A program made the translations under genes and the position numbers. From NCBI GenBank assembly GCA_016192845.1, contig JACPTI010000144.1:1-49446 (forward strand): a stretch of DNA of 49,446 nt, read 5' to 3'. Positions 1 to 7,743 of the stretch are shown piece after piece. The notes under the pieces are model-generated. The model was not told the DNA's origin, ran no database searches, and saw nothing but the letters and a program-made list of their open reading frames with translations. Each line of letters starts with the position of its first letter. The first letter of the stretch is position 1. This stretch comes from Acidobacteriota bacterium. GTDB lineage: Bacteria > Acidobacteriota > Vicinamibacteria > Vicinamibacterales > UBA2999.

Positions 1-3
1 GTC

Positions 4-50
4 TCTCCTTCTGGGGAGCGGGAGGTAAAGGGACCGCTCCCCGGAGGAGA
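4..50. repeat. Imperfect inverted repeat (hairpin) at window edge
   Basis: TCCT-type outer arms (TCTCCT 4-9 with AGGAGA 45-50) and inner arms GGGGAGCGG (13-21) with CCGCTCCCC (34-42) would form a two-step hairpin with a 12-base loop. There is no T tract after it, so I do not call it a terminator. A second small hairpin, ATCCGCC-GCA-GGCGGAT (114-130), directly precedes the attC site and is followed by TT. No gene is recognisable in 1-133; this stretch may be the 3' end of a cassette whose gene lies off the window. Confidence 0.5.
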
Positions 51-133
51 TCTTCGCGCCACCCTTCCGTCAATGGTGGGAGAACCCGACCGTCAGTAGC
101 GAGCTCTTGATCTATCCGCCGCAGGCGGATTTA

Positions 134-218
134 GTCCAACAAACGAATGGAGCCGACGCGCCGCGTCGTCTCGTGCCATTATGTCGCCACGGCGCGCGGC
201 TCATTCGTTGCGTTAGAC
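134..218 (+). repeat. attC: Integron attC recombination site
   Basis: The outer boxes fit the attC consensus: GTCCAAC at 134-140 (R'' RYYYAAC) and GTTAGAC at 212-218 (R' GTTRRRY). Between them 143-163 and 190-208 are complementary in three blocks: ACGAATG with CATTCGT, AGCCG with CGGCT, and CGCGCCG with CGGCGCG. The only unpaired bases are G150 and A156. Unpaired (extrahelical) bases in one arm are the hallmark that lets integrase IntI recognise the folded strand. The loop 164-189 would be the variable terminal structure. Length is 85 bp, within the known range. Polarity places the gene of its own cassette to the left, off the window, and any following cassette to the right. No integrase gene is visible here. 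Confidence 0.85.
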
Positions 219-246
219 GGGCGACACAAAACACGGCAGATCACGT

Positions 247-372
247 ATGCGACGAGATATTCTTGCCGTCATCCTGCGGGTCGTTGTTGTCGTCGCGAGA
301 TCAAGGGTTGACTATGGTTCTCTGCCCAATACAAGACTTACCCACGGAGTGAGGGTCTACGAAAAGCAGTAA
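247..372 (+). CDS. Possible small cassette ORF, 41 aa, unknown
   Basis: ATG at 247 opens 29 bases after the attC R' box, the usual place for a cassette gene. The product begins MRRDILAVILRVVVVVA, a basic start plus a hydrophobic stretch like a signal or membrane anchor, and ends at TAA 370-372 after a hydrophilic 25-residue tail. Its length and poor codon bias suggest a decayed or frameshifted gene rather than an intact one. No family is recognised. Confidence 0.22.
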   Translation: MRRDILAVILRVVVVVARSRVDYGSLPNTRLTHGVRVYEKQ

Positions 373-550
373 GTACTCGATCGCTTCTCAAGCTGACGCA
401 CAGGACTTCATGCCAACCGGATCCGCGGGACGTGTGCGATAAGCAGGCGTCGAACCGCTTGCAGCCAACGACGGCGCGTTGGGAGACAGCGCGACGGCGA
501 AAGGCCGCGAAGCGCCCGCGCGGCCGCCGCGGGTGATCCGGGGGCGTTAC
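373..550. other. Spacer with a possible half attC, no gene seen
   Basis: No convincing coding region on either strand. The stretch 449-478 (GTCGAAC followed by CGCTTGCAGCC) resembles the left half (R''-L'') of an attC site, although the box has G where a pyrimidine is expected. No matching right half exists before the amidase gene. It could be the broken end of the last cassette. Confidence 0.3.
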
Positions 551-606
551 GAACCGGAACCTGGCACACGAACTCGGAACTCAGAACCCGGAACGCAGAA
601 CTGGGG
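551..606. repeat. Heptanucleotide array 1 (AACTCGG-type), single arm
   Basis: Eight degenerate 7-mers in register: GAACCGG, AACCTGG, CACACGA, ACTCGGA, ACTCAGA, ACCCGGA, ACGCAGA, ACTGGGG. The amidase gene on the minus strand runs into it and its stop codon (581-583) lies inside, so the array encodes the last residues (VLRSGF) of that protein. Confidence 0.8.
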
Positions 607-2332
607 CCGCCGAGCTCTTCAATGTCTGCTGGTACTTCACGATCCCCGCAAACAGCGCCTCCGCGATGTGCTGGCGATAGGCCTGGCTCCGCAGCAGGGC
701 GGCATCCTCCTGATTGGTCACGAACGAGATCTCCGCGAGCGCGCTCGGCATCGTCGCGCCGATGAGGACCATGAACGGCGCCTGCTTGACCCCCAGATTG
801 CGCGCGCTGCGGTCGACCTTCCGCAGCCGCTCGTACATCGACGCCTGAAGCATGGCAGCGAAGTCGCGCGACTCGTCGAGCTTATTGTTCAGCGTGATCG
901 CCTTCACGATGTCCGGCAGGCTCGCCATGGTCTTCGCCGAGCCGGCGTTTTCGCGGGCCGCCAGCGCCTCGGCTTCGGGGTTGGGCGCGAAGTTCAGGAA
1001 GTACGTCTCGAACCCGCGGATGCCGGCGCTCGCGCTCGCGTTGACATGGATCGACAGAAAGAGATCGGCGCCCGCGCGGTTGGCGATCGCGGTCCGCTCT
1101 TCGAGCGGCACGTAGCCGTTCGTGCGCCGCGTGAGGACCACCTCGACGCCGGGCTCCTTGAGGAGGAGCTTCTCGAGGCGCAGCGCGACGTCGAGGACGA
1201 GCTCCGCCTCGTTCAGCCCGCGCACACGCGCGCCTGGATCGTGGCCGCCATGGCCCGGATCGATGACCACGCGCGAGATACGGAGCCCGAGCTGCCGCGA
1301 GAGCGAGAAGCCGCCGCGGCTGTTCGCGGCTGCGGGTGACGGCGGGGGAGCAGCCTCGGTGACGACCGGTTTGGCGCCCGGAGCTCCCGCGGGCGGGCCG
1401 ACGGACCTGGTGTCCTTGGTTTCGCTCGTGGCGGCTGCCGTCTTCGCGTCCGTGACAGCGGCTCGTTCGAAGTCAATGACGATGCGGTACGGGTTGTAGA
1501 GCGAGTAGACGCTGTACCGGCCCGCCCCGTCGAGATCGAACACCACCCGCGTCCGGTTGTCCGCCTGGCGTCCAATCCGCGCCTGCCGCACGACATCGTC
1601 CGGGAAGGGGACGGTGGCATCCTTGAGCGCCTCGACCGGCTGCGTGTTCCGCAGGTCGATGAAGACGCGCGGCGGGGCGTCGAGCCGCTCCTCGTGGAAC
1701 ATCGCCTCGCGCTCGAGCTCGAGCGTGATGCGCAGCGCGTCGGGCAGCGCCTCGCGGCGGATCGTCTTGAGCGTCGATCCGGGCGTACGGCCGTCCGCAC
1801 CGTTCAGGCGCATGACGTGGCCCTCAATCTGTGCCATCCGGGAGCTCGTGGGGTACTGCGCCCTGAGCAAATCGAACAGGCGCAGCGCCTCCGTGCGATC
1901 GCGCGTATCGCCGAACTGCCAGAAGGCGTCGGCCGCCAGGACCGCGGCCTGCCAGAGCGCGTTGTCGCTGTACCCGCTGCGCGGGAAGCGGCGCATCAGG
2001 CTCTCGTACCGGCCCACGGTCTCGCGGATGCGGGCGAGCAGGGCCGTCGACGCCTCGCCGGGGGGCTGGGCGCGCATCTGCGGGGCGAGGTCCATCTCGC
2101 GACGCAGCGCACGCTCCCGCGCCAGTGCCTCGGTGTAGAGCGCCTGGACGTCCTGGGTCCCGGAGGCGGCCTGCGCGGCGGAGGCCGCCTGCGCGCCGGA
2201 GGGCTGAAGCCCTCCGGCTACCACGAGGACGGGGGCAGCCGCCGCGAGCGCCAGCGCCGCCGCGACCGCTCCTAGGTGGGGTGGCGTCGCGCGGATTTGG
2301 CGCGTTGGGGTGCTTCTAGCGAAGCTGCGCAT
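581..2332 (-). CDS. amiC: N-acetylmuramoyl-L-alanine amidase (AMIN + Amidase_3)
   Basis: A 583-residue periplasmic murein hydrolase that cleaves the amide bond between muramic acid and the stem peptide, used in daughter-cell separation. Residues 1-50 form a signal sequence. About 60-160 look like helical TPR-type repeats, 190-290 is an AMIN domain (cell-wall targeting), and from about 352 comes the zinc amidase. Zinc and catalytic residues are visible: DPGHGG, the Glu of LNEAE, SIHVNA and ALAEISF. ATG at 2332 is preceded by GAGGAGGT, so the start is secure. It overlaps the 3' end of ftsK by 17 bases. Oddities: codons for VVAGGLQPSG in the signal peptide are a REP-like palindrome, and the stop codon comes from a heptanucleotide array. 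Confidence 0.93.
   Translation of the reverse strand: MRSFARSTPTRQIRATPPHLGAVAAALALAAAAPVLVVAGGLQPSGAQAASAAQAASGTQDVQALYTEALARERALRREMDLAPQMRAQPPGEASTALLARIRETVGRYESLMRRFPRSGYSDNALWQAAVLAADAFWQFGDTRDRTEALRLFDLLRAQYPTSSRMAQIEGHVMRLNGADGRTPGSTLKTIRREALPDALRITLELEREAMFHEERLDAPPRVFIDLRNTQPVEALKDATVPFPDDVVRQARIGRQADNRTRVVFDLDGAGRYSVYSLYNPYRIVIDFERAAVTDAKTAAATSETKDTRSVGPPAGAPGAKPVVTEAAPPPSPAAANSRGGFSLSRQLGLRISRVVIDPGHGGHDPGARVRGLNEAELVLDVALRLEKLLLKEPGVEVVLTRRTNGYVPLEERTAIANRAGADLFLSIHVNASASAGIRGFETYFLNFAPNPEAEALAARENAGSAKTMASLPDIVKAITLNNKLDESRDFAAMLQASMYERLRKVDRSARNLGVKQAPFMVLIGATMPSALAEISFVTNQEDAALLRSQAYRQHIAEALFAGIVKYQQTLKSSAAPVLRSGF
2195..2221 (-). repeat. REP-like palindrome inside the amidase signal-peptide codons
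   Basis: CGGAGGGCT-GA-AGCCCTCCG followed by GGCTAC. Read on the minus strand it is GTAG plus palindrome, the same architecture as the pairs at 8965-9038 and 49215-49290. It is in frame and translated. Confidence 0.7.
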
Positions 2333-4601
2333 CCACCTCCTCGAAGTAGTTGCGATCGACGAGCACTTCGCGCGGCTTGCCGCCGGTGCCGGGCGAGACC
2401 AGCCCGTCGGCTTCCATCATGTCGACGAGGCGCGCGGCGCGGCTGAAACCGATCCGGAGCTTCCGCTGCAGGTACGAGATCGACGCCTGGCCGGTGCTGA
2501 CGACAATGCGCGCCGCCTCGTCGTACAGCTCGTCCTTTTCGAACTCGAGCCCCTCGGGGCCGCTCTTCTCGTCCTCGGCGGCGATCGACTCGTCGAAGAC
2601 CGGCTTCCCCTGTTTGCGAAGGAAGCTGGCGAGCCGCGCGCTCTCCTGCTCGGAGATGTACGGGCCGTGGAGCCGGATGCAGCGTGACGAGGCCGGCGGC
2701 AGGAAGAGCATGTCGCCGCGGCCGAGCAGCTGCTCGGCGCCGTTGCTGTCGAGAATGGTCCGCGAATCGGTCTTCGACGAAACGCGGAAAGAGATGCGCG
2801 ACGGCAGATTGGCCTTGATGAGGCCGGTGATGACGTCCACCGACGGGCGCTGCGTCGCGAGGATCAGGTGAATGCCGACCGCTCGCGCCATCTGCGCGAG
2901 CCGCGCGATCGACTCCTCGACCTCGTTGCTCGCCACCATCATCAGGTCGGCGAGCTCGTCAATCACCACCATGATGAACGGCAGCGGCTTGGGCGCATCG
3001 GGCTCGCGCGTCGCCCCCTCGGCCAGCGCCAGCCGGATGTTGCGGTTGTACTGGTCGATGTTGCGCACCCCCTCGGCGGCGAGCGTCTTGTACCGCTCCT
3101 CCATCTCCTGCACGGCCCAGCGCAGCGCGTTGGCCGCCTTCTTGGGATCGACCACGACGGGCGTGAGCAGGTGGGGGACGTCCTCGTATATCCCGAGCTC
3201 GAGGCGCTTGGGATCGATCAGAATCAGCCGCACGTCGTCGGGCGTGGCGCGGTAGAGGATGCTCGTCAGCATCGCGTTGAGGCCGACCGATTTGCCCGTG
3301 CCGGTCGAGCCGGCGATGAGCAGGTGCGGCATCATCGCGAGGTCCGTCACGTACGGCTCGCCGTGGATCGTCTTGCCGAGCGCCAGCGTCAGCTTCGAGA
3401 GCGACCGCTGATACGCATCCGACTCGATTAGCTCGCGCAGCGAGATCGTCTCGCGGTTCGGGTTCGGGATCTGGATGCCGACGGTCGACTTGCCGGCAAT
3501 GCGGTCGATGAGTACCGACTCGGCCTGCATCGCGAGACACAGGTCCTCGGCGAGGCTCGTGATCTTGCTGTATTTCACCCCCGCCTCGGGCTTGAACTCG
3601 AAGGTCGTCACGACGGGGCCCGGATGGATCTGCACGACCTGACCTTCCACCGCGAACTCGCGGCACTTCTCCTCGAGTTGCCGCGCCGCTTCCATCAGCT
3701 CGCGCTCGTCGATCTTCCGCTCCATCTTCGGCGCGTCGAGGAGCGAGACCGGCGGCAGCGTATAGGCGCCCTGCCTGCGCGGCGCCGGCTTTGCCGGCGG
3801 CGACTCCGGGATCCGGGGGGAACCGGGATCAGGGATCCGGGATCCGGGATCCGGCCGGCGAGTCATCGACGTCGCGATTTGTGGCGTTCGAGTCGGCGCT
3901 GGTGCCGGCGCTGGCTGACCGGCGGCAGCCATGGGCTCAACGACCACGGATCCCGCATCGCGGATCCCGGTTCCCGACTTTGTGCGCCGCTCGCGCGCCT
4001 TGCGGCGCCGCTCGAGCCACACCCGCACCGACCCGACGCTCCTGGCCGACAGGTCGCGCGACCGCTCACTCGCTCTCGCAAACAGCTCGCCGAAGGAGAA
4101 GTGCGTCGAGAGAATCACCGAGAGCGCCATCAGCGTCAGCAGCACGATGATCGATCCCGTCCGGTTGAAGTACTCGGACAGCGCCGCCCCCGCCCACGTG
4201 CCGAGCGATCCCCCCGCGTGGAACGTCTTGCCCGCCACCTCCGCGCTCCCGAAGACCAGGCTGAGGAACGCGCTGGCGCAGCCGAAGAACAGCATGGCGC
4301 CGAACAGCTTGGTGTAGGCGGCCTGGGGCGGCTGGCACCAGAAGTAGTGCCAGCCGGCCACGGCAATCACCACCGGGAGGAGGTACGACGCGTAGCCGAA
4401 GAGCTGGAACGACAGCTCGGAGAGAAACGCGCCGACGCGGCCGACGAAATTCGCGGGCGGGTGCGCCGTCTCGGTCGTGAAGAACCAGACCGGATCGGTT
4501 GGCTCGTAGGTGACGAGCGCAATCAGCCAGATCAGCGCGAGCGCGAAGAGCGCCACACCGGCAAACTCGCTGATGCGGCGTGACAACGTGGAGTCAGCCA
4601 T
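2316..4601 (-). CDS. ftsK: DNA translocase FtsK
   Basis: A 761-residue septal DNA pump that clears chromosomes from the division plane and activates dimer resolution. The first ~170 residues hold about four membrane helices, followed by a Pro/Ala-rich linker and then the motor. Walker A GSTGTGKS, DPKRLELGIYEDVPHL and Walker B VVIDELADLMM are clear, and the C-terminal winged-helix gamma domain (ISYLQRKLRIGFSRAARLVD) is present. I chose ATG 4601 (MADSTLSRR): it sits in TGATG, overlapping the RNase J stop by one base; a frame 46 codons longer upstream lies wholly inside RNase J. Oddity: the linker contains GGGATCC heptanucleotide arms in inverted orientation, coding RIPDPGS-like repeats. FtsK linkers tolerate such variation. 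Confidence 0.95.
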   Translation of the reverse strand: MADSTLSRRISEFAGVALFALALIWLIALVTYEPTDPVWFFTTETAHPPANFVGRVGAFLSELSFQLFGYASYLLPVVIAVAGWHYFWCQPPQAAYTKLFGAMLFFGCASAFLSLVFGSAEVAGKTFHAGGSLGTWAGAALSEYFNRTGSIIVLLTLMALSVILSTHFSFGELFARASERSRDLSARSVGSVRVWLERRRKARERRTKSGTGIRDAGSVVVEPMAAAGQPAPAPAPTRTPQIATSMTRRPDPGSRIPDPGSPRIPESPPAKPAPRRQGAYTLPPVSLLDAPKMERKIDERELMEAARQLEEKCREFAVEGQVVQIHPGPVVTTFEFKPEAGVKYSKITSLAEDLCLAMQAESVLIDRIAGKSTVGIQIPNPNRETISLRELIESDAYQRSLSKLTLALGKTIHGEPYVTDLAMMPHLLIAGSTGTGKSVGLNAMLTSILYRATPDDVRLILIDPKRLELGIYEDVPHLLTPVVVDPKKAANALRWAVQEMEERYKTLAAEGVRNIDQYNRNIRLALAEGATREPDAPKPLPFIMVVIDELADLMMVASNEVEESIARLAQMARAVGIHLILATQRPSVDVITGLIKANLPSRISFRVSSKTDSRTILDSNGAEQLLGRGDMLFLPPASSRCIRLHGPYISEQESARLASFLRKQGKPVFDESIAAEDEKSGPEGLEFEKDELYDEAARIVVSTGQASISYLQRKLRIGFSRAARLVDMMEADGLVSPGTGGKPREVLVDRNYFEEVDAQLR
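3803..3976. repeat. Heptanucleotide array 2 inside ftsK, two inverted arms
   Basis: Arm one (3803-3858) is ACTCCGG, GATCCGG, GGGGAAC, CGGGATC, AGGGATC, CGGGATC, CGGGATC, CGGCCGG. Arm two (3948-3976) is GGATCCC, GCATCGC, GGATCCC, GGTTCCC, the complement. Because 7 bases times 3 gives 21, reading through yields a 7-residue peptide period (RIPDPGS). The 90 bases between the arms also code linker. Confidence 0.8.
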
Positions 4602-6298
4602 CAGATCTCCATCAGGATGGGCAGCACGAGCGGCCGCCGGCCCGAACGCTTCTTGAAAAACCGCCGCAGCTCGCCGCGGAGCTTCTCGGTCATCAGCCCC
4701 TGATCCGTCCGCTCTTCCACGCTGGAGCCCGCGATGCACTCGGCCACCAGCGCCGCGGCGTCGCGGAACATCGCTCCGGCGTCGCTCTCGGCGACGACGA
4801 AGCCGCGCGAGACCAGCTCGGGATCGCCGACCAGTGCGCCCGTCTGCCTGTTGATCGCCACGACGGCGATGATCACGCCGTCGGCGGCCAGATGCCGGCG
4901 GTCGCGCAGTACCTCGTCGCCGACCTCACCGATCCGCGTCAGATCGATCAAGACGCGGCCGGCCGGCGCTTTCTCGGCGATCCGGCCGCCGCGCCGGTCG
5001 AACTGGATGATGTCGCCGTTCTCTGCCAGCAGCACCTGAAGCTTCGGCTCGACGCCCGCCATGACGCGCTCGGCCACCCGCGCGTGCTGCGAGAGCTGGC
5101 GGTACTCGCCGTGAATCGGCACGAAATACCGCGGCCGGACGAGCGACAGCACCAGCTTCAGCTCCTCGGCGCTCCCGTGGCCGGAGACGTGGACGTGCTT
5201 GATCGAGTCGGTGACCACGTCCGCCCCCCGCCGCGCCACGTGGCTCATCGTCCGCGCGATCGCCTTTTCGTTGCCCGGAATGGCGCGCGCCGAGAAGACG
5301 ACGGTGTCGTCCGGTCCGAGCCGGACGAAACGACGATCGTCGATGGAAATCCGCGGCAGCGCCGCCTGCGGCTCGCCCTGGGAGCCGGTGGTGATGCAGA
5401 GCACATCCTGCGAGGCGAAGCCGGGCACGTCCGATTCCCGGATCTGCACGCAGGAGGGAACGTGCAGGAAGCCGAGCCGCTGCGCGATTTCCGCGTTCTT
5501 CACCATGCTGCGGCCGACGAACGCCACGCGCCGGTCGAACTGCACGGCGAGGTCGACGAGGATCTGCATCCGGTAGATGCTCGACGAGAAGGTCGCCACC
5601 ACCAGCTTCCCGCTGGTGCTGGTGAACAGCTCCTCGAACGCGTCGATGACCTCGATTTCCGGCCCCGTGAATCCCTTGCGATCGATATTGGTGCTGTCGG
5701 CGAAGAGCGCGAGCACGCCCAGGCGGCCGAGCTCCGCGAACCGGTGCAGGTCGAAGTGCTCGCCGTCGAGCGGCGTCTGGTCGATCTTGAAGTCGCCGGT
5801 ATGCACGATGAGTCCGACGGGCGTCGTAATCGCGAGCGCCACGCAGTCGGGCATGCTGTGCGTGACGCGAATGAACTCGAGCGTGAACGGCCCGATCGTC
5901 ACCACGTCGCGCGGTTTCACCACCTTCAGGCGGTCGTCCGAAGCGAGCGCGTGCTCCTCCAGCTTCGGCTCGACGAGCGCCAGCGTCATCGCGGTGCCGT
6001 AGACCGGGCCGTCGAAGAGCGGCATGACGTGCGGCACTGCGCCGATGTGATCCTCATGGCCGTGGGTGAGCACGAGCGCCTTGACGTGCGGCCGCCGCGC
6101 GTCGACGTAGCTCAGATCCGGAATGATCAGGTCGACGCCGAGCTGATCGGGGTCCGGAAACATGACGCCGGCGTCGATGAGGATCGTCGTGTCATCCCAC
6201 GACATCGCCATCATGTTCATGCCGAACTCGCCGAGGCCGCCGAGCGGCACCACCTCGAGCGTGCCCGGAGACACGGCGGACGGAGCGGACTGATCCAT
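4601..6298 (-). CDS. rnj: Ribonuclease J
   Basis: A 565-residue metallo-beta-lactamase-fold nuclease with endo- and 5'-3' exonuclease activity, central to mRNA decay and RNA maturation where RNase E is absent. The signature LTHGHEDHIGA (about residue 78), GDFKID, the beta-CASP region (FADSTN, GSQGEP) and the late HVSGHGS / IHGEYR motifs are all visible. Full length for the family (~550-560). ATG 6298 starts MDQSAPSAVSPGTLEVVPLGGLGEFG, with the conserved GGLGEFG close to the N-terminus. Its stop is coupled to the ftsK start. Confidence 0.95.
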   Translation of the reverse strand: MDQSAPSAVSPGTLEVVPLGGLGEFGMNMMAMSWDDTTILIDAGVMFPDPDQLGVDLIIPDLSYVDARRPHVKALVLTHGHEDHIGAVPHVMPLFDGPVYGTAMTLALVEPKLEEHALASDDRLKVVKPRDVVTIGPFTLEFIRVTHSMPDCVALAITTPVGLIVHTGDFKIDQTPLDGEHFDLHRFAELGRLGVLALFADSTNIDRKGFTGPEIEVIDAFEELFTSTSGKLVVATFSSSIYRMQILVDLAVQFDRRVAFVGRSMVKNAEIAQRLGFLHVPSCVQIRESDVPGFASQDVLCITTGSQGEPQAALPRISIDDRRFVRLGPDDTVVFSARAIPGNEKAIARTMSHVARRGADVVTDSIKHVHVSGHGSAEELKLVLSLVRPRYFVPIHGEYRQLSQHARVAERVMAGVEPKLQVLLAENGDIIQFDRRGGRIAEKAPAGRVLIDLTRIGEVGDEVLRDRRHLAADGVIIAVVAINRQTGALVGDPELVSRGFVVAESDAGAMFRDAAALVAECIAGSSVEERTDQGLMTEKLRGELRRFFKKRSGRRPLVLPILMEI

Positions 6299-6524
6299 GC
6301 GGATCCCAGCGCAGGGCGCATCCTTCGGACACGCCTTCAGCCGAGTCCCACAGAACCCGGCCTACGTCACGTTTCCTCCGCGACCGCCGCCCGGGGCGGG
6401 CGACGGCGGCGGCATTCAGGCGGCTGGGAACGCCTGGAACCATGGCGGGACGCAGAGGCATGTAGAAGCCGAGTTCAAGGTCGGCCCCTACTAAGGTCGG
6501 CCGCTGCAACGACTTCCGGGCAAA
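6299..6524. repeat. Spacer with REP-like element ending CTAC
   Basis: The 226-base gap between rsmA and rnj holds GTAG (6462-6465), an imperfect palindrome GCCGA-N8-TCGGC (6468-6485) and CTAC (6488-6491), followed by a partial second unit (AAGGTCGGCC). The same GGTCGGCCCCTAC string recurs at 42366-42378. No promoter or gene is obvious in the remainder. Confidence 0.55.
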
Positions 6525-7349
6525 CTATAGCACAGCCCGCGTGAGCCGGGCCACGTCGTCGACCGTCAGCGTCTCCGGGCGCCGGGTCGGATTGAGGCGG
6601 GCGCGGTCCAGTGCCTGTTCGGCCGAACACCCGAATCCGGCGGCAACCGGGCGCAGCGCGTTGAGGAGCGTCTTCCGGCGCTGCCGGAACAACCCCCGGA
6701 CGACCCGTTCGAAGGCGGCGGGATCGCCGATGTCGGCGGAAGCCGCGCGGAAGCGCAGCCGCACGAGCGCGGAGGTGACTTTTGGGGGCGGCCGAAAGGC
6801 GCCCGGTGGCAACGTGAGCAGGCGGTCGACGTCGGCCAGCAGGCGCACCTGGATGGCGAGCGCACCGTAGCCCGCCGACCCCGGCACCGCTACGAGACGC
6901 TCGGCTACTTCCTTCTGGAGCATCAGCGTGGCGTCGCGGAACCGCTGGCCCTCGTCGGCAGCCTCCAACAGCCGGAACAGGATGGGCGACGCGACGTTGT
7001 ACGGAAGATTGCCGGCCACGCGGATGGGCAGAGGCGTGCCCTCGAGCAGCGCATCCAGATCCACGTCGAGAAAATCGCCGATCACGACGCGGACGTTCGG
7101 CGGAACGCGGCCGGGCAGCGCCGCCGCCAGATCGCGATCGATCTCCACGGCGATCACCTGCCGCACGTACGGCGCCAGCGCCGTCGTCAGCGCACCGCGC
7201 CCGGGACCGATCTCGAGGAAGATGTCGTGCGGAGCGGCGCCGATCGCGTCGACGACCTTGGCCACCCAGACCGGCTCCAAAAAGTGCTGGCCGAACCGCT
7301 TTTTCGCGCGGGGCCCTAAGGGGTTCCGCCTACCGGTCCTCGTCCTCAT
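6525..7349 (-). CDS. rsmA: 16S rRNA dimethyladenosine transferase RsmA (KsgA)
   Basis: A 274-residue SAM-dependent enzyme that dimethylates two adjacent adenines near the 3' end of 16S rRNA, a late step of small-subunit assembly. KKRFGQHFLEP, the SAM-binding EIGPGRGALT and the catalytic NLPYNVASPI are visible, and the C-terminal helical domain is complete. Start: ATG 7349 (MRTRTGRR) gives a 20-base overlap with the upstream zincin gene and is the last start before the conserved region. A start at 7418 would extend much further into the neighbour. Confidence 0.92.
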   Translation of the reverse strand: MRTRTGRRNPLGPRAKKRFGQHFLEPVWVAKVVDAIGAAPHDIFLEIGPGRGALTTALAPYVRQVIAVEIDRDLAAALPGRVPPNVRVVIGDFLDVDLDALLEGTPLPIRVAGNLPYNVASPILFRLLEAADEGQRFRDATLMLQKEVAERLVAVPGSAGYGALAIQVRLLADVDRLLTLPPGAFRPPPKVTSALVRLRFRAASADIGDPAAFERVVRGLFRQRRKTLLNALRPVAAGFGCSAEQALDRARLNPTRRPETLTVDDVARLTRAVL

Positions 7350-7743
7350 CGGGTCCGAGCGTATCGCCCCGCCAGTAGCGTTCCTCGATTTCCTCGATCT
7401 CTTCTTCGCTGAGGCCAAAGTAATGGCCCACTTCGTGAATGAGCGTCTCGCCGATCACCGCGCGGATCTCGTCTTCGTCCTCGCAGTCCTCCTCGATCGG
7501 GCGTTGAAAGATGACGATGCGGTCCGGCAGCGTGTTGCCGTAGCCCCATGTCCGCTCGGTGAGCGGCGTGCCCTGATAGAGGCCGTAGAGCGTATCGGGC
7601 GGCTCGATCTCCATTTCCTCGAGCAGCTCCGGGCTCGGCTCGGCCTCGACGACGAGCGCGAGGTTCTTGATCTCCCGCCGGAAGCGCTTCGGGATGAGCG
7701 TGACCGCCTCGCCGACGAGCCGTTCGAACCGTTCGCGGGTCAT
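7330..7743 (-). CDS. Small zincin-like metallopeptidase family protein
   Basis: A 137-residue cytoplasmic protein with a minimal zinc-protease motif LIHEVGHYFGLS and flanking acidic helix EEEIEEIEERY, typical of the ~120-130-residue zincin-like family formerly DUF1025. Substrate unknown. The N-terminal MTRERFERLVGEAVTLIPKRF is the usual start of this family, and ATG 7743 overlaps the nth stop in ATGA, implying translational coupling. It also overlaps rsmA by 20 bases. Confidence 0.82.
   Translation of the reverse strand: MTRERFERLVGEAVTLIPKRFRREIKNLALVVEAEPSPELLEEMEIEPPDTLYGLYQGTPLTERTWGYGNTLPDRIVIFQRPIEEDCEDEDEIRAVIGETLIHEVGHYFGLSEEEIEEIEERYWRGDTLGPDEDEDR

Noticed and set aside
4..50. Rho-independent terminator at the left edge
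   Set aside because: Stable stem but no following T tract and no gene seen ending there.
107..352. 81-codon plus-strand ORF across the attC site
   Set aside because: It reads straight through the folded attC arms and has no coding bias; the attC explains the sequence.
449..570. A second complete attC site before the amidase
   Set aside because: Only a left half-like motif is present; no complementary right half with GTTRRRY was found, so it is kept as a weak remnant only.
479..1339. Long plus-strand ORF of 286 codons opposite the amidase
   Set aside because: Arginine-rich shadow frame of a high-GC gene; the minus frame has all amidase motifs.
4580..6544. 654-codon plus-strand ORF opposite RNase J
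   Set aside because: Shadow frame; no domain, extreme composition, and RNase J motifs are on the other strand.
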